NCBI RefSeq assembly: GCF_900292015.1
Contig: NZ_LR130759.1
Coordinates: 4,960,001-5,024,000, forward strand
Origin: Mycobacterium basiliense
GTDB taxonomy: Bacteria; Actinomycetota; Actinomycetes; Mycobacteriales; Mycobacteriaceae
Direction of reading: 5' to 3'
Length of the DNA: 64,000 nucleotides
Notes under the pieces: generated by a model
Database searches by the model: none
The model's input: only the letters and a program-made list of their open reading frames with translations
What the model was told of the DNA's origin: nothing
Made by a program: the position numbers and the translations under genes
In this document: positions 48,901 to 59,283 of the stretch, piece by piece
Numbering within the stretch: the stretch's first letter is position 1
Layout of the letters: every line of letters starts with the position of its first letter

Positions 48901-51900
48901 GGCGGCGACGCCGGCAACGCCAACGGCGGCACCGCCGGCCAACAAGGCGCGGGCGGCACCGGCGGCACCGGCGGCACCGGCGGCACTGGAGGCACCGGCG
49001 GGAATGGCACCGACAACAGCGCCAACCCCGGCCTGGTCGGCGGTGACGGTGGTATGGGCGGCACTGGTGGCACCGGCGGCGCCGCAGGCCTCGGCGGCAA
49101 TGGTCTGGGTGGGCAAGCGGCCTCCGGGACTGCCGGCGATGGCGGCACCGGCGGGATCGGTGGTACCGGCGGCGCTGGTGGGGCCGGGGCGATGGGTGCG
49201 ACCGGGGGCGGCACCGGCGACCAAGGCGCTACCGGCGGGGCCGGCGGCCAAGGCGGCGACGGCGGGGACGCCGGCAACGCCAACGGCGGCACCGCCGGCC
49301 AACAAGGCGCGGGCGGCACCGGCGGCACCGGCGGCACCGGCGGTGGCGGCGGACAAGGCGGGAATGGCACCGACAACAGCGCCAACCCCGGCCTGGTCGG
49401 CGGTGACGGTGGTATGGGCGGCACTGGTGGCACCGGTGGCGCCGCCGGCCTCGGCGGCAATGGTTTGGGCGGGCAAGCCGCAGCGGGTACTGCCGGCGAT
49501 GGCGGCGCCGGCGGCAAGGGTGGTACCGGCGGCGCTGGTGGGGCCGGGGCGATGGGTGCGACCGGGGGCGGCACCGGCGACCAAGGCGCTACCGGCGGGG
49601 CCGGCGGCCAAGGCGGCGACGGCGGGGACGCCGGCAACGCCAACGGCGGCACCGCCGGCCAACAAGGCGCCGGCGGCCAAGGCGGCACCGGCGGCACCGG
49701 CGGTGGCGGCGGACAAGGCGGGAATGGCACTGATAACAGCGCCAACCCCGGCCTGGTCGGCGGTGACGGTGGTATGGGCGGCACTGGTGGCACCGGCGGC
49801 GCCGCAGGCCTCGGCGGGGTCGGCACCGGAGGCCAAGCCGCAGCGGGGACTGCCGGCGATGGCGGCACCGGCGGGATCGGTGGTACCGGCGGCGCTGGTG
49901 GGGCCGGGGCGATGGGTGCGACCGGGGGCGGCACCGGCGACCAAGGCGCTACCGGCGGGGCCGGCGGCCAAGGCGGCGACGGCGGGGACGCCGGCAACGC
50001 CAACGGCGGCACCGCCGGCCAACAAGGCGCCGGCGGCCAAGGCGGCACCGGCGGCACCGGCGGTGGCGGCGGACAAGGCGGGAATGGCACCGACAACAGC
50101 GCCAACCCCGGCCTGGTCGGCGGCCAAGGCGGCAAAGGCGGCACTGGTGGCACCGGCGGCGCCGCCGGCCTCGGCGGCAATGGTTTGGGCGGGCAAGCCG
50201 CAGCGGGTACTGCCGGGGACGGCGGCACCGGCGGCAAGGGTGGTACCGGCGGCGCTGGTGGGGCCGGGGCGATGGGTGCGACCGGTGGCGGCACCGGCGA
50301 CCAAGGCGCTACCGGCGGGGCCGGCGGCCAAGGCGGCGACGGCGGGGACGCCGGCAACGCCAACGGCGGCACCGCCGGCCAACAAGGCGCGGGCGGCACC
50401 GGCGGCACCGGCGGCACCGGCGGTGGCGGCGGACAAGGCGGGAATGGCACCGACAACAGCGCCAACCCCGGCCTGGTCGGCGGTGACGGTGGTATGGGCG
50501 GCACTGGTGGCACCGGTGGCGCTGCCGGCCTCGGCGGCAATGGTTTGGGCGGGCAAGCCGCAGCGGGTACTGCCGGCGATGGCGGCACCGGCGGGATCGG
50601 TGGTACCGGCGGCGCTGGTGGGGCCGGGGCGATGGGTGCGACCGGGGGCGGCACCGGCGACCAAGGCGCTACCGGCGGGGCCGGCGGCCAAGGCGGCGAC
50701 GGCGGGGACGCCGGCAACGCCAACGGCGGCACCGCCGGCCAACAAGGCGCGGGCGGCACCGGCGGCACCGGCGGCACCGGCGGCACTGGAGGCACCGGCG
50801 GGAATGGCACCGACAACAGCGCCAACCCCGGCCTGGTCGGCGGTGACGGTGGTATGGGCGGCACTGGTGGCACCGGCGGCGCCGCCGGCCTCGGCGGCAA
50901 TGGTTTGGGCGGGCAAGCCGCAGCGGGTACTGCCGGCGATGGCGGCACCGGCGGCAAGGGTGGTACCGGCGGCGCTGGTGGGGCCGGGGCGATGGGTGCG
51001 ACCGGGGGCGGCACCGGCGACCAAGGCGCTACCGGTGGGGCCGGCGGCCAAGGCGGCGACGGCGGGGACGCCGGCAACGCCAACGGCGGCACCGCCGGCC
51101 AACAAGGCGCGGGCGGCCAAGGCGGCACCGGCGGCACCGGCGGTGGCGGCGGCCAAGGCGGTGCCGGTACCGATAACAGCGCCAACCCCGGCCTGGTCGG
51201 CGGCCAAGGCGGCAAAGGCGGCACTGGTGGCACCGGCGGCGCCGCAGGCCTCGGCGGGGTCGGCACCGGAGGCCAAGCCGCCTCCGGCACCGCCGGGGAC
51301 GGCGGCACCGGCGGACAAGGCGGCACCGGCGGACAAGGCGGGGCCGGCAGCACCGGCGCCGCCAACGGCGGCACCGGCGGACAAGGCGCCACCGGGGGCG
51401 CCGGCGGCCAAGGCGGCAACGGCGGCGACGCCGGCAACGCCAACGGCGGCACCGCCGGCCAACAAGGCGCCGGCGGCACCGGCGGCACCGGCGGCACCGG
51501 CGGCACTGGAGGCACCGGCGGGAATGGCACCGATAACAGCGCCAACCCCGGCCTGGTCGGCGGTGACGGTGGTATGGGCGGCACTGGTGGCACCGGTGGC
51601 GCCGCCGGGCTCGGCGGCAATGGTCTGGGTGGGCAAGCGGCCTCCGGGACTGCCGGCGATGGCGGCACCGGCGGCAAGGGTGGTACCGGCGGCGCTGGTG
51701 GGGCCGGGGCGATGGGTGCGGCCGGTGGCGGCACCGGCGACCAAGGCGCTACCGGCGGGGCCGGCGGCCAAGGCGGGGATGGCGGGGACGCCGGCAACGC
51801 CAACGGCGGCACCGCCGGCCAACAAGGCGCGGGCGGCACCGGCGGCACCGGCGGCACCGGCGGCACTGGAGGCACCGGCGGGAATGGCACCGACAACAGC

Positions 51901-54900
51901 GCCAACCCCGGCCTGGTCGGCGGCCAAGGCGGCAAAGGCGGCACTGGTGGCACCGGCGGCGCCGCCGGCCTCGGCGGGGTCGGCACCGGAGGCCAAGCCG
52001 CAGCGGGTACTGCCGGCGATGGCGGCACCGGCGGGATCGGTGGTACCGGCGGCGCTGGTGGGGCCGGGGCGATGGGTGCGACCGGGGGCGGCACCGGCGA
52101 CCAAGGCGCTACCGGCGGGGCCGGCGGCCAAGGCGGCGACGGCGGGGACGCCGGCAACGCCAACGGCGGCACCGCCGGCCAACAAGGCGCCGGCGGCCAA
52201 GGCGGCACCGGCGGCACCGGCGGTGGCGGCGGACAAGGCGGGAATGGCACCGACAACAGCGCCAACCCCGGCCTGGTCGGCGGCGACGGTGGTATGGGCG
52301 GCACTGGTGGCACCGGCGGCGCCGCCGGCCTCGGCGGGGTCGGCACCGGAGGCCAAGCCGCAGCGGGTACTGCCGGCGATGGCGGCACCGGCGGCAAGGG
52401 TGGTACCGGCGGCGCTGGTGGGGCCGGGGCGATGGGTGCGACCGGGGGCGGCACCGGCGACCAAGGCGCTACCGGTGGGGCCGGCGGCCAAGGCGGCGAC
52501 GGCGGGGACGCCGGCAACGCCAACGGCGGCACCGCCGGCCAACAAGGCGCGGGCGGCACCGGCGGCACCGGCGGCACCGGCGGTGGCGGCGGCCAAGGCG
52601 GGAATGGCACTGATAACAGCGCCAACCCCGGTGTAGCCGGCGGCAAAGGCGGCACCGGCGGCACCGGCGGCACCGGCGGCGCCGCAGGCCTCGGCGGTAC
52701 CGGCACCGGCGGACAAGCCGCAGCGGGTACTGCCGGCGATGGCGGCACCGGCGGCAAGGGTGGTACCGGCGGCGCTGGTGGGGCCGGGGCGATGGGTGCG
52801 GCCGGTGGCGGCACCGGCGACCAAGGCGCTACCGGCGGGGCCGGCGGCCAAGGCGGCGACGGCGGGGACGCCGGCAACGCCAACGGCGGCACCGCCGGCC
52901 AACAAGGCGCGGGCGGCACCGGCGGCACCGGCGGCACCGGCGGCACTGGAGGCACCGGCGGGAATGGCACCGATAACAGCGCCAACCCCGGCCTGGTCGG
53001 CGGTGACGGTGGTATGGGCGGCACTGGTGGCACCGGTGGCGCCGCCGGCCTCGGCGGCAATGGTCTGGGCGGGCAAGCCGCAGCGGGTACTGCCGGCGAT
53101 GGCGGCACCGGCGGGATCGGTGGTACCGGCGGCGCTGGTGGGGCCGGGGCGATGGGTGCGACCGGGGGCGGCACCGGCGACCAAGGCGCTACCGGTGGGG
53201 CCGGCGGCCAAGGCGGCGACGGCGGGGACGCCGGCAACGCCAACGGCGGCACCGCCGGCCAACAAGGCGCGGGCGGCACCGGCGGCACCGGCGGCACCGG
53301 CGGTGGCGGCGGACAAGGCGGGAATGGCACCGACAACAGCGCCAACCCCGGCCTGGTCGGCGGTGACGGTGGTATGGGCGGCACTGGTGGCACCGGTGGC
53401 GCTGCCGGCCTCGGCGGCAATGGTTTGGGCGGGCAAGCCGCAGCGGGTACTGCCGGCGATGGCGGCACCGGCGGGATCGGTGGTACCGGCGGCGCTGGTG
53501 GGGCCGGGGCGATGGGTGCGACCGGGGGCGGCACCGGCGACCAAGGCGCTACCGGCGGGGCCGGCGGCCAAGGCGGCGACGGCGGGGACGCCGGCAACGC
53601 CAACGGCGGCACCGCCGGCCAACAAGGCGCGGGCGGCACCGGCGGCACCGGCGGCACCGGCGGCACTGGAGGCACCGGCGGGAATGGCACCGACAACAGC
53701 GCCAACCCCGGCCTGGTCGGCGGTGACGGTGGTATGGGCGGCACTGGTGGCACCGGCGGCGCCGCCGGCCTCGGCGGCAATGGTTTGGGCGGGCAAGCCG
53801 CAGCGGGTACTGCCGGCGATGGCGGCACCGGCGGCAAGGGTGGTACCGGCGGCGCTGGTGGGGCCGGGGCGATGGGTGCGACCGGGGGCGGCACCGGCGA
53901 CCAAGGCGCTACCGGTGGGGCCGGCGGCCAAGGCGGCGACGGCGGGGACGCCGGCAACGCCAACGGCGGCACCGCCGGCCAACAAGGCGCGGGCGGCCAA
54001 GGCGGCACCGGCGGCACCGGCGGTGGCGGCGGCCAAGGCGGTGCCGGTACCGATAACAGCGCCAACCCCGGCCTGGTCGGCGGCCAAGGCGGCAAAGGCG
54101 GCACTGGTGGCACCGGCGGCGCCGCAGGCCTCGGCGGGGTCGGCACCGGAGGCCAAGCCGCCTCCGGCACCGCCGGGGACGGCGGCACCGGCGGACAAGG
54201 CGGCACCGGCGGACAAGGCGGGGCCGGCAGCACCGGCGCCGCCAACGGCGGCACCGGCGGACAAGGCGCCACCGGGGGCGCCGGCGGCCAAGGCGGCAAC
54301 GGCGGCGACGCCGGCAACGCCAACGGCGGCACCGCCGGCCAACAAGGCGCGGGCGGCACCGGCGGCACCGGCGGCACCGGCGGCACTGGAGGCACCGGCG
54401 GGAATGGCACCGATAACAGCGCCAACCCCGGCCTGGTCGGCGGTGACGGTGGTATGGGCGGCACTGGTGGCACCGGTGGCGCCGCCGGGCTCGGCGGCAA
54501 TGGTCTGGGTGGGCAAGCGGCCTCCGGGACTGCCGGCGATGGCGGCACCGGCGGCAAGGGTGGTACCGGCGGCGCTGGTGGGGCCGGGGCGATGGGTGCG
54601 ACCGGGGGCGGCACCGGCGACCAAGGCGCTACCGGCGGGGCCGGCGGCCAAGGCGGCGACGGCGGGGACGCCGGCAACGCCAACGGCGGCACCGCCGGCC
54701 AACAAGGCGCCGGCGGCCAAGGCGGCACCGGCGGCACCGGCGGTGGCGGCGGACAAGGCGGGAATGGCACCGACAACAGCGCCAACCCCGGCCTGGTCGG
54801 CGGCCAAGGCGGCAAAGGCGGCACTGGTGGCACCGGCGGCGCCGCAGGCCTCGGCGGGGTCGGCACCGGAGGCCAAGCCGCAGCGGGGACTGCCGGCGAT

Positions 54901-57900
54901 GGCGGCACCGGCGGGATCGGTGGTACCGGCGGCGCTGGTGGGGCCGGGGCGATGGGTGCGACCGGGGGCGGCACCGGCGACCAAGGCGCTACCGGCGGGG
55001 CCGGCGGCCAAGGCGGCGACGGCGGGGACGCCGGCAACGCCAACGGCGGCACCGCCGGCCAACAAGGCGCGGGCGGCACCGGCGGCACCGGCGGCACCGG
55101 CGGCACTGGAGGCACCGGCGGGAATGGCACCGATAACAGCGCCAACCCCGGCCTGGTCGGCGGTGACGGTGGTATGGGCGGCACTGGTGGCACCGGTGGC
55201 GCCGCCGGGCTCGGCGGCAATGGTTTGGGCGGGCAAGCCGCAGCGGGTACTGCCGGCGATGGCGGCACCGGCGGCAAGGGTGGTACCGGCGGCGCTGGTG
55301 GGGCCGGGGCGATGGGTGCGGCCGGGGGCGGCACCGGCGACCAAGGCGCTACCGGTGGGGCCGGCGGCCAAGGCGGGGATGGCGGGGACGCCGGCAACGC
55401 CAACGGCGGCACCGCCGGCCAACAAGGCGCGGGCGGCACCGGCGGCACCGGCGGCACCGGCGGCACTGGAGGCACCGGCGGGAATGGCACTGATAACAGC
55501 GCCAACCCCGGCCTGGTCGGCGGCCAAGGCGGCAAAGGCGGCACTGGTGGCACCGGCGGCGCCGCCGGGCTCGGTGGGGTCGGCACCGGAGGCCAAGCCG
55601 CAGCGGGTACTGCCGGCGATGGCGGCACCGGCGGGATCGGTGGTACCGGCGGCGCTGGTGGGGCCGGGGCGATGGGTGCGACCGGGGGCGGCACCGGCGA
55701 CCAAGGCGCTACCGGTGGGGCCGGCGGCCAAGGCGGCGACGGCGGGGACGCCGGCAACGCCAACGGCGGCACCGCCGGCCAACAAGGCGCGGGCGGCCAA
55801 GGCGGCACCGGCGGCACCGGCGGTGGCGGCGGACAAGGCGGGAATGGCACCGACAACAGCGCCAACCCCGGCCTGGTCGGCGGCGACGGTGGTATGGGCG
55901 GCACTGGTGGCACCGGCGGCGCCGCCGGCCTCGGCGGGGTCGGCACCGGAGGCCAAGCCGCAGCGGGTACTGCCGGCGATGGCGGCACCGGCGGGATCGG
56001 TGGTACCGGCGGCGCTGGTGGGGCCGGGGCGATGGGTGCGACCGGGGGCGGCACCGGCGACCAAGGCGCTACCGGTGGGGCCGGCGGCCAAGGCGGCGAC
56101 GGCGGGGACGCCGGCAACGCCAACGGCGGCACCGCCGGCCAACAAGGCGCGGGCGGCACCGGCGGCACCGGCGGCACCGGCGGCACTGGAGGCACCGGCG
56201 GGAATGGCACCGACAACAGCGCCAACCCCGGCCTGGTCGGCGGTGACGGTGGTATGGGCGGCACTGGTGGCACCGGCGGCGCCGCCGGCCTCGGCGGCAA
56301 TGGTTTGGGCGGGCAAGCCGCAGCGGGTACTGCCGGCGATGGCGGCACCGGCGGCAAGGGTGGTACCGGCGGCGCTGGTGGGGCCGGGGCGATGGGTGCG
56401 ACCGGGGGCGGCACCGGCGACCAAGGCGCTACCGGTGGGGCCGGCGGCCAAGGCGGCGACGGCGGGGACGCCGGCAACGCCAACGGCGGCACCGCCGGCC
56501 AACAAGGCGCGGGCGGCCAAGGCGGCACCGGCGGCACCGGCGGTGGCGGCGGCCAAGGCGGTGCCGGTACCGATAACAGCGCCAACCCCGGCCTGGTCGG
56601 CGGCCAAGGCGGCAAAGGCGGCACTGGTGGCACCGGCGGCGCCGCAGGCCTCGGCGGGGTCGGCACCGGAGGCCAAGCCGCCTCCGGCACCGCCGGGGAC
56701 GGCGGCACCGGCGGACAAGGCGGCACCGGCGGACAAGGCGGGGCCGGCAGCACCGGCGCCGCCAACGGCGGCACCGGCGGACAAGGCGCCACCGGGGGCG
56801 CCGGCGGCCAAGGCGGCAACGGCGGCGACGCCGGCAACGCCAACGGCGGCACCGCCGGCCAACAAGGCGCCGGCGGCACCGGCGGCACCGGCGGCACCGG
56901 CGGCACTGGAGGCACCGGCGGGAATGGCACCGACAACAGCGCCAACCCCGGCCTGGTCGGCGGCCAAGGCGGCAAAGGCGGCACTGGTGGCACCGGCGGC
57001 GCCGCAGGCCTCGGCGGTACCGGCACCGGCGGACAAGCCGCCTCCGGCACCGCCGGCGACGGTGGCACCGGCGGACAAGGCGGCAGCGGCGGCACCGGCG
57101 GCGTTGGCAGCGCAGGCGCCGCCAACGGCGGCAACGGCGGACAAGGCGCCACCGGGGGCGCCGGCGGCCAAGGTGGCACCGGCGGTGCGGCCGGTTCCGG
57201 TACCGGTGGCAAGCAGGGAGTCGGCGGCCTCGGCGGAAACGGCGGCAACGGCGGCAACGGCGGCAACGGCGGCGCCGGCACCGACAACAGCGCCAATATG
57301 ACGGCGAAAGCCGGCGGCGACGGCGGCCAGGGCGGCCAGGGCGGCGCCGGCGGCGCCGCCGGCGCCGGCGGTAGCGGCTCGGTCACGGGTGGCAACGGCA
57401 CCGGCGGGACCGGCGGCACCGGTGGTGTGGGCGGCACCGGCGGCCACGGCGGCCAGGGCCCCCTCAATAGCGACCCCGGTGGCATTGGGGGCAAGGGCGG
57501 CGACGGCGGCACCGGCGGTACCGGCGGCGCTGGCATAGGTGCCACCGGCGGAGGCATCGGTGGGATCGGCGGCGCGGCAGGCGACGGTGGCACTGGCGGA
57601 GACGGCGGCGAGGTCGGTGGCCCCGGCGGCGTCGGCGGAGCTGCCGGCACCGGCGGCACCGGCGGCACCGGCGGCATCGGCGGCGGCTCCGGTGGCAAAG
57701 GCGGCGCTGGCGGCAACGGCGGAAACGGCGGCATAGGCGACCCTCGGGTCGGTGGTTCTGGCGGCGACGGGGGCGCCGGCGGCAAGGGCGGCGCTGCCGG
57801 TGCTGGCGGGAAGGGCGGCGACGCTGGTGCCGGCGGTAATGGCAACGGCGGTGCCGGCGGGAGCGGAGGCATTGGCGGCACCGGCGGTATCGGCGGAGAC

Positions 57901-59139
57901 GCCGAGCCCGGCGCCGGGGGCAAGGGCGGAGCTGGCGGCGCGGGCGGTACCGGCGGTACTGCCGGCGCCGGCGGCAGCGGGTCCGGTGCAGGAGCTAACG
58001 GTGGCTCCGGTAGCGGTGGCGGCGGCGGAAACGGCGGCACCGGCGGGGCCGGCAGCACGGGCGCAAACGCAAACGCCGGTAGCGGGGCCGCCGGCGGTGT
58101 GGGCTTTGCCGGGGGCGCCGGCGGAGCCGGCGGGACCGGCGGCGCCGGCATTGGTGGGACCGGTGGCGGAAACGGCGGAAACGGCGGAAACGGCGGCATC
58201 GCCGGAAACGGCGGAAACGGCGGATCCGGCGGGACCAACCAAAACGGCGGCAACGGCGGAGCCGGCGGGACCGGCGGTGCAGGTGGTGCCGCCGGCTCCG
58301 GCGGTGCCGGCGGTGGGGCCAACGGTACCGGTGGAACTGGAGGTGCCGGAGGAAGTGGCGGCAACGGCGGAAAGGGCGGCGCCGTAAACGGCAATGGCAC
58401 AGCTGGCCGCCCCGGCGGAATCGGTGGTAGGGGCGGTGACGGCGGTACCGGCGGTGCCGGCATCGGTTCCACTGGTGGTGGCACCGGCGGAGCCGGCGGC
58501 CACGCCGGCAACGGCGGCGACGGCGGTGCTGGCGGTAACCGCACCTCTGGGAATGGGACCGGCGGTATCGGCGGTATGGGCGGTGCGGCCGGCACGGGGG
58601 GCAACGGCGGAGCCGGAGGAACTGGCGGCGGCAACGGCGGTACCGCCGGCGACGGTGGCAGCGGCGGTGGCGGCGGCGCAGGCGGCAACGCCCGTGCCGC
58701 CGGTACGGGCACTGGCGGCGCGGGCGGCGCGGGTGGCGCCGCCGGTAACGGCGGCACGGGCGGCAACGCCGGTGTCGGCGGGAACGGCAACGGAGGGGCA
58801 GGTGGCACCGGCGGCGCCGGCGGCGGTGGTGGCATCGGCGGGACCGGCGGCGGCAACGGCAGCGGAGGCGCGGGCGGCGGTGGCGGCGCTGGTGCAGTTG
58901 GTGGCACCGGCGGTGCAGGTGGTAGCGGTGCCGGTACCGGCACCGGCGGAACCGGTGGCGGCGGCGGCCACGGCGGAAACGGGGGCAAGGGCGGCGCTGG
59001 CGACGGTGGCGTCGTTCCCGGCATCAACGGCACCAGCGGGGGTGTCGGCACGGCCGGCAAGGGCCCTTCCGGTGTCCTGGGCGGGACCGGCGGAACCGGG
59101 GGCAAAGCCGGCACCGGTGGCAGCGGAGGCCAACCCTGA
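42997..59139 (+). CDS. Giant PE_PGRS protein with 120-residue tandem repeats
   Basis: 5380 residues from GTG 42997 (GGAGAG, 8 nt upstream); the frame upstream has a TTG at 42982 with no ribosome site. The PE domain ([20 protein letters not shown]) has YxxxE at Tyr87-Glu91 and [16 protein letters not shown] near residue 111. Gly-Ala repeats with a 52-residue period run from about residue 208 to 365. A 35-copy array of a 120-residue unit fills about residues 569-4765, then an irregular PGRS tail to GGSGGQP. It occupies the place of PE_PGRS55/56/57 and fadD18 in H37Rv. Estimated mass near 0.4 MDa. Predicted surface protein exported by ESX-5. The assembly of the array needs long-read support. Confidence 0.9.
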   Translation: MSYVFVSPEVVSAAAGDLASIGSTVSLANAAVSAATTELLAAGADEVSIRIAALFGGHGLEYQAVSAQVAQFQERFIQTLRAGAGSYSWAEAQNAEEALFGLINAPTQALLGRPLIGDGANATTPGRAGGDGGILFGSGGNGAPGGPQQAGGAGGSAGMWGNGGIGGAGGVGANGGAGGNGGWLLGVGGAGGPGGAGGATGGAGGNGGILWGGGGVGGSGGAGGGTGGAGGRGELLFGAGGAGGAGGADGGTGGAGGDGGVLWGGGGTGGAGGAGGGTGGAGGRGELLFGAGGAGGAGGTGGGAGGAGGDGGLLIGGGGAGGAGGVGGGTGGAGGRAEFLFGAGGAGGAGGAGTDTAPGGGSGGAGGAGGAGGAGWLFSHGGAGGAGGAGGAGGSGSNGGPLGGTGGAGGTGGAGGAGGHGALLFGGAGGGGVGGAGGIGGTGGTGADGDLAGLGGIGGTGGTGGVGGTSGQGGAGGAAGQFFSSGGAAGGTGTNGAGGSGGAGGAGAAGADAAPGSGATGGAGFAGGAGGAGGDGGGTGASQGAGGVGGHGGVGGGGGTGGDGIDNSANPGVAGGDGGGGGKGGAGGAAGLGGNGLGGQAASGTAGDGGSGGIGGTGGAGGAGAMGAAGGGTGDQGATGGAGGQGGDGGDAGNANGGTAGQQGAGGQGGTGGTGGGGGQGGNGTDNSANPGLVGGDGGMGGTGGTGGAAGLGGVGTGGQAAAGTAGDGGTGGIGGTGGAGGAGAMGATGGGTGDQGATGGAGGQGGDGGDAGNANGGTAGQQGAGGTGGTGGTGGGGGQGGNGTDNSANPGLVGGDGGMGGTGGTGGAAGLGGNGLGGQAAAGTAGDGGTGGIGGTGGAGGAGAMGATGGGTGDQGATGGAGGQGGDGGDAGNANGGTAGQQGAGGTGGTGGTGGGGGQGGNGTDNSANPGLVGGDGGMGGTGGTGGAAGLGGNGLGGQAAAGTAGDGGTGGIGGTGGAGGAGAMGAAGGGTGDQGATGGAGGQGGDGGDAGNANGGTAGQQGAGGTGGTGGTGGGGGQGGNGTDNSANPGLVGGDGGMGGTGGTGGAAGLGGNGLGGQAAAGTAGDGGTGGIGGTGGAGGAGAMGAAGGGTGDQGATGGAGGQGGDGGDAGNANGGTAGQQGAGGTGGTGGTGGTGGTGGNGTDNSANPGLVGGDGGMGGTGGTGGAAGLGGNGLGGQAAAGTAGDGGTGGIGGTGGAGGAGAMGATGGGTGDQGATGGAGGQGGDGGDAGNANGGTAGQQGAGGTGGTGGTGGTGGTGGNGTDNSANPGLVGGDGGMGGTGGTGGAAGLGGNGLGGQAASGTAGDGGTGGIGGTGGAGGAGAMGATGGGTGDQGATGGAGGQGGDGGDAGNANGGTAGQQGAGGTGGTGGTGGGGGQGGAGTDNSANPGLVGGDGGMGGTGGTGGAAGLGGNGLGGQAAAGTAGDGGTGGIGGTGGAGGAGAMGAAGGGTGDQGATGGAGGQGGDGGDAGNANGGTAGQQGAGGTGGTGGTGGTGGTGGNGTDNSANPGLVGGDGGMGGTGGTGGAAGLGGNGLGGQAAAGTAGDGGTGGIGGTGGAGGAGAMGATGGGTGDQGATGGAGGQGGDGGDAGNANGGTAGQQGAGGTGGTGGTGGTGGTGGNGTDNSANPGLVGGQGGKGGTGGTGGAAGLGGVGTGGQAAAGTAGDGGTGGIGGTGGAGGAGAMGATGGGTGDQGATGGAGGQGGDGGDAGNANGGTAGQQGAGGQGGTGGTGGGGGQGGNGTDNSANPGLVGGQGGKGGTGGTGGAAGLGGVGTGGQAAAGTAGDGGTGGKGGTGGAGGAGAMGATGGGTGDQGATGGAGGQGGNGGDAGNANGGTAGQQGAGGTGGTGGTGGGGGQGGAGTDNSANPGLVGGDGGMGGTGGTGGAAGLGGNGLGGQAASGTAGDGGTGGQGGTGGQGGAGSTGAANGGTGGQGATGGAGGQGGNGGDAGNANGGTAGQQGAGGTGGTGGTGGTGGTGGNGTDNSANPGLVGGDGGMGGTGGTGGAAGLGGNGLGGQAASGTAGDGGTGGIGGTGGAGGAGAMGATGGGTGDQGATGGAGGQGGDGGDAGNANGGTAGQQGAGGTGGTGGTGGGGGQGGNGTDNSANPGLVGGDGGMGGTGGTGGAAGLGGNGLGGQAAAGTAGDGGAGGKGGTGGAGGAGAMGATGGGTGDQGATGGAGGQGGDGGDAGNANGGTAGQQGAGGQGGTGGTGGGGGQGGNGTDNSANPGLVGGDGGMGGTGGTGGAAGLGGVGTGGQAAAGTAGDGGTGGIGGTGGAGGAGAMGATGGGTGDQGATGGAGGQGGDGGDAGNANGGTAGQQGAGGQGGTGGTGGGGGQGGNGTDNSANPGLVGGQGGKGGTGGTGGAAGLGGNGLGGQAAAGTAGDGGTGGKGGTGGAGGAGAMGATGGGTGDQGATGGAGGQGGDGGDAGNANGGTAGQQGAGGTGGTGGTGGGGGQGGNGTDNSANPGLVGGDGGMGGTGGTGGAAGLGGNGLGGQAAAGTAGDGGTGGIGGTGGAGGAGAMGATGGGTGDQGATGGAGGQGGDGGDAGNANGGTAGQQGAGGTGGTGGTGGTGGTGGNGTDNSANPGLVGGDGGMGGTGGTGGAAGLGGNGLGGQAAAGTAGDGGTGGKGGTGGAGGAGAMGATGGGTGDQGATGGAGGQGGDGGDAGNANGGTAGQQGAGGQGGTGGTGGGGGQGGAGTDNSANPGLVGGQGGKGGTGGTGGAAGLGGVGTGGQAASGTAGDGGTGGQGGTGGQGGAGSTGAANGGTGGQGATGGAGGQGGNGGDAGNANGGTAGQQGAGGTGGTGGTGGTGGTGGNGTDNSANPGLVGGDGGMGGTGGTGGAAGLGGNGLGGQAASGTAGDGGTGGKGGTGGAGGAGAMGAAGGGTGDQGATGGAGGQGGDGGDAGNANGGTAGQQGAGGTGGTGGTGGTGGTGGNGTDNSANPGLVGGQGGKGGTGGTGGAAGLGGVGTGGQAAAGTAGDGGTGGIGGTGGAGGAGAMGATGGGTGDQGATGGAGGQGGDGGDAGNANGGTAGQQGAGGQGGTGGTGGGGGQGGNGTDNSANPGLVGGDGGMGGTGGTGGAAGLGGVGTGGQAAAGTAGDGGTGGKGGTGGAGGAGAMGATGGGTGDQGATGGAGGQGGDGGDAGNANGGTAGQQGAGGTGGTGGTGGGGGQGGNGTDNSANPGVAGGKGGTGGTGGTGGAAGLGGTGTGGQAAAGTAGDGGTGGKGGTGGAGGAGAMGAAGGGTGDQGATGGAGGQGGDGGDAGNANGGTAGQQGAGGTGGTGGTGGTGGTGGNGTDNSANPGLVGGDGGMGGTGGTGGAAGLGGNGLGGQAAAGTAGDGGTGGIGGTGGAGGAGAMGATGGGTGDQGATGGAGGQGGDGGDAGNANGGTAGQQGAGGTGGTGGTGGGGGQGGNGTDNSANPGLVGGDGGMGGTGGTGGAAGLGGNGLGGQAAAGTAGDGGTGGIGGTGGAGGAGAMGATGGGTGDQGATGGAGGQGGDGGDAGNANGGTAGQQGAGGTGGTGGTGGTGGTGGNGTDNSANPGLVGGDGGMGGTGGTGGAAGLGGNGLGGQAAAGTAGDGGTGGKGGTGGAGGAGAMGATGGGTGDQGATGGAGGQGGDGGDAGNANGGTAGQQGAGGQGGTGGTGGGGGQGGAGTDNSANPGLVGGQGGKGGTGGTGGAAGLGGVGTGGQAASGTAGDGGTGGQGGTGGQGGAGSTGAANGGTGGQGATGGAGGQGGNGGDAGNANGGTAGQQGAGGTGGTGGTGGTGGTGGNGTDNSANPGLVGGDGGMGGTGGTGGAAGLGGNGLGGQAASGTAGDGGTGGKGGTGGAGGAGAMGATGGGTGDQGATGGAGGQGGDGGDAGNANGGTAGQQGAGGQGGTGGTGGGGGQGGNGTDNSANPGLVGGQGGKGGTGGTGGAAGLGGVGTGGQAAAGTAGDGGTGGIGGTGGAGGAGAMGATGGGTGDQGATGGAGGQGGDGGDAGNANGGTAGQQGAGGTGGTGGTGGTGGTGGNGTDNSANPGLVGGDGGMGGTGGTGGAAGLGGNGLGGQAAAGTAGDGGTGGKGGTGGAGGAGAMGAAGGGTGDQGATGGAGGQGGDGGDAGNANGGTAGQQGAGGTGGTGGTGGTGGTGGNGTDNSANPGLVGGQGGKGGTGGTGGAAGLGGVGTGGQAAAGTAGDGGTGGIGGTGGAGGAGAMGATGGGTGDQGATGGAGGQGGDGGDAGNANGGTAGQQGAGGQGGTGGTGGGGGQGGNGTDNSANPGLVGGDGGMGGTGGTGGAAGLGGVGTGGQAAAGTAGDGGTGGIGGTGGAGGAGAMGATGGGTGDQGATGGAGGQGGDGGDAGNANGGTAGQQGAGGTGGTGGTGGTGGTGGNGTDNSANPGLVGGDGGMGGTGGTGGAAGLGGNGLGGQAAAGTAGDGGTGGKGGTGGAGGAGAMGATGGGTGDQGATGGAGGQGGDGGDAGNANGGTAGQQGAGGQGGTGGTGGGGGQGGAGTDNSANPGLVGGQGGKGGTGGTGGAAGLGGVGTGGQAASGTAGDGGTGGQGGTGGQGGAGSTGAANGGTGGQGATGGAGGQGGNGGDAGNANGGTAGQQGAGGTGGTGGTGGTGGTGGNGTDNSANPGLVGGQGGKGGTGGTGGAAGLGGTGTGGQAASGTAGDGGTGGQGGSGGTGGVGSAGAANGGNGGQGATGGAGGQGGTGGAAGSGTGGKQGVGGLGGNGGNGGNGGNGGAGTDNSANMTAKAGGDGGQGGQGGAGGAAGAGGSGSVTGGNGTGGTGGTGGVGGTGGHGGQGPLNSDPGGIGGKGGDGGTGGTGGAGIGATGGGIGGIGGAAGDGGTGGDGGEVGGPGGVGGAAGTGGTGGTGGIGGGSGGKGGAGGNGGNGGIGDPRVGGSGGDGGAGGKGGAAGAGGKGGDAGAGGNGNGGAGGSGGIGGTGGIGGDAEPGAGGKGGAGGAGGTGGTAGAGGSGSGAGANGGSGSGGGGGNGGTGGAGSTGANANAGSGAAGGVGFAGGAGGAGGTGGAGIGGTGGGNGGNGGNGGIAGNGGNGGSGGTNQNGGNGGAGGTGGAGGAAGSGGAGGGANGTGGTGGAGGSGGNGGKGGAVNGNGTAGRPGGIGGRGGDGGTGGAGIGSTGGGTGGAGGHAGNGGDGGAGGNRTSGNGTGGIGGMGGAAGTGGNGGAGGTGGGNGGTAGDGGSGGGGGAGGNARAAGTGTGGAGGAGGAAGNGGTGGNAGVGGNGNGGAGGTGGAGGGGGIGGTGGGNGSGGAGGGGGAGAVGGTGGAGGSGAGTGTGGTGGGGGHGGNGGKGGAGDGGVVPGINGTSGGVGTAGKGPSGVLGGTGGTGGKAGTGGSGGQP
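43621..44090 (+). repeat. 156-bp (52-residue) tandem repeat in the N-terminal PGRS
   Basis: About three copies: ILWGG at 43621, VLWGG at 43777 and LLIGG at 43933, spaced exactly 156 bp. Each unit has a second hydrophobic mark, ELLFGAGG or EFLFGAGG, near its centre. Separate from and unlike the 360-bp array downstream. Confidence 0.8.
50341..51720 (+). repeat. Higher-order duplicated block, copy A
   Basis: Matches 53221-54600 (2880 bp = 8 units away) over 1380 bp with one difference, C at 51471 against G at 54351. Its part 50701-51533 is identical to 56101-56933 (15 units away). Confidence 0.85.
53221..54600 (+). repeat. Higher-order duplicated block, copy B
   Basis: Near-identical to copy A at 50341-51720. 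Units 25-27 here repeat the allele order of units 17-19. Confidence 0.85.
56101..56933 (+). repeat. Higher-order duplicated block, copy C
   Basis: Identical by eye over 833 bp to 50701-51533, and one base different from 53581-54413. Covers parts of units 32-34. Confidence 0.82.
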
Positions 59140-59283
59140 TCGGGCGAGGGCAGCGATACAGCGATAGCCGTGACAAGTCTGCTCAGTTGGCGGCCAAGCT
59201 GTTTGCCTATTCAGGCAAAGGCCGATTCGCAGGCGTTGGCGACTCGACCTGGAATACGTTTTCGGCCGGCTAGGCGATACCCA

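Larger units (their letters stand above)
44701..57291 (+). repeat. Thirty-five-copy 360-bp tandem array inside the giant PE_PGRS
   Basis: The GCCAACCCCGG start recurs every 360 bp from 44701 to 56941: 35 starts, 34 exact intervals, then a last shorter unit of 351 bp. Each unit encodes 120 residues, beginning [11 protein letters not shown] and ending GGNGTDNS. Consensus has Asp at unit positions 9, 40, 67, 80, 83 and 118 and no Lys, Arg, Cys, His or aromatic residue. Units 1 and 35 are the most divergent. Confidence 0.95.

Noticed and set aside
44404..59133. Two antisense ORFs of over 4800 codons and a sense-frame +2 ORF of 2661 codons across the giant PE_PGRS
   Set aside because: A 360-bp repeat is a multiple of three, so any frame without a stop in one unit stays open through all. 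The products are Ala- or Pro-rich shadows of GGC codons with no PE domain or family match.
36473..59136. CRISPR-like appearance of evenly spaced repeats
   Set aside because: The repeats are coding, contiguous without spacers and in frame; there are no cas genes.
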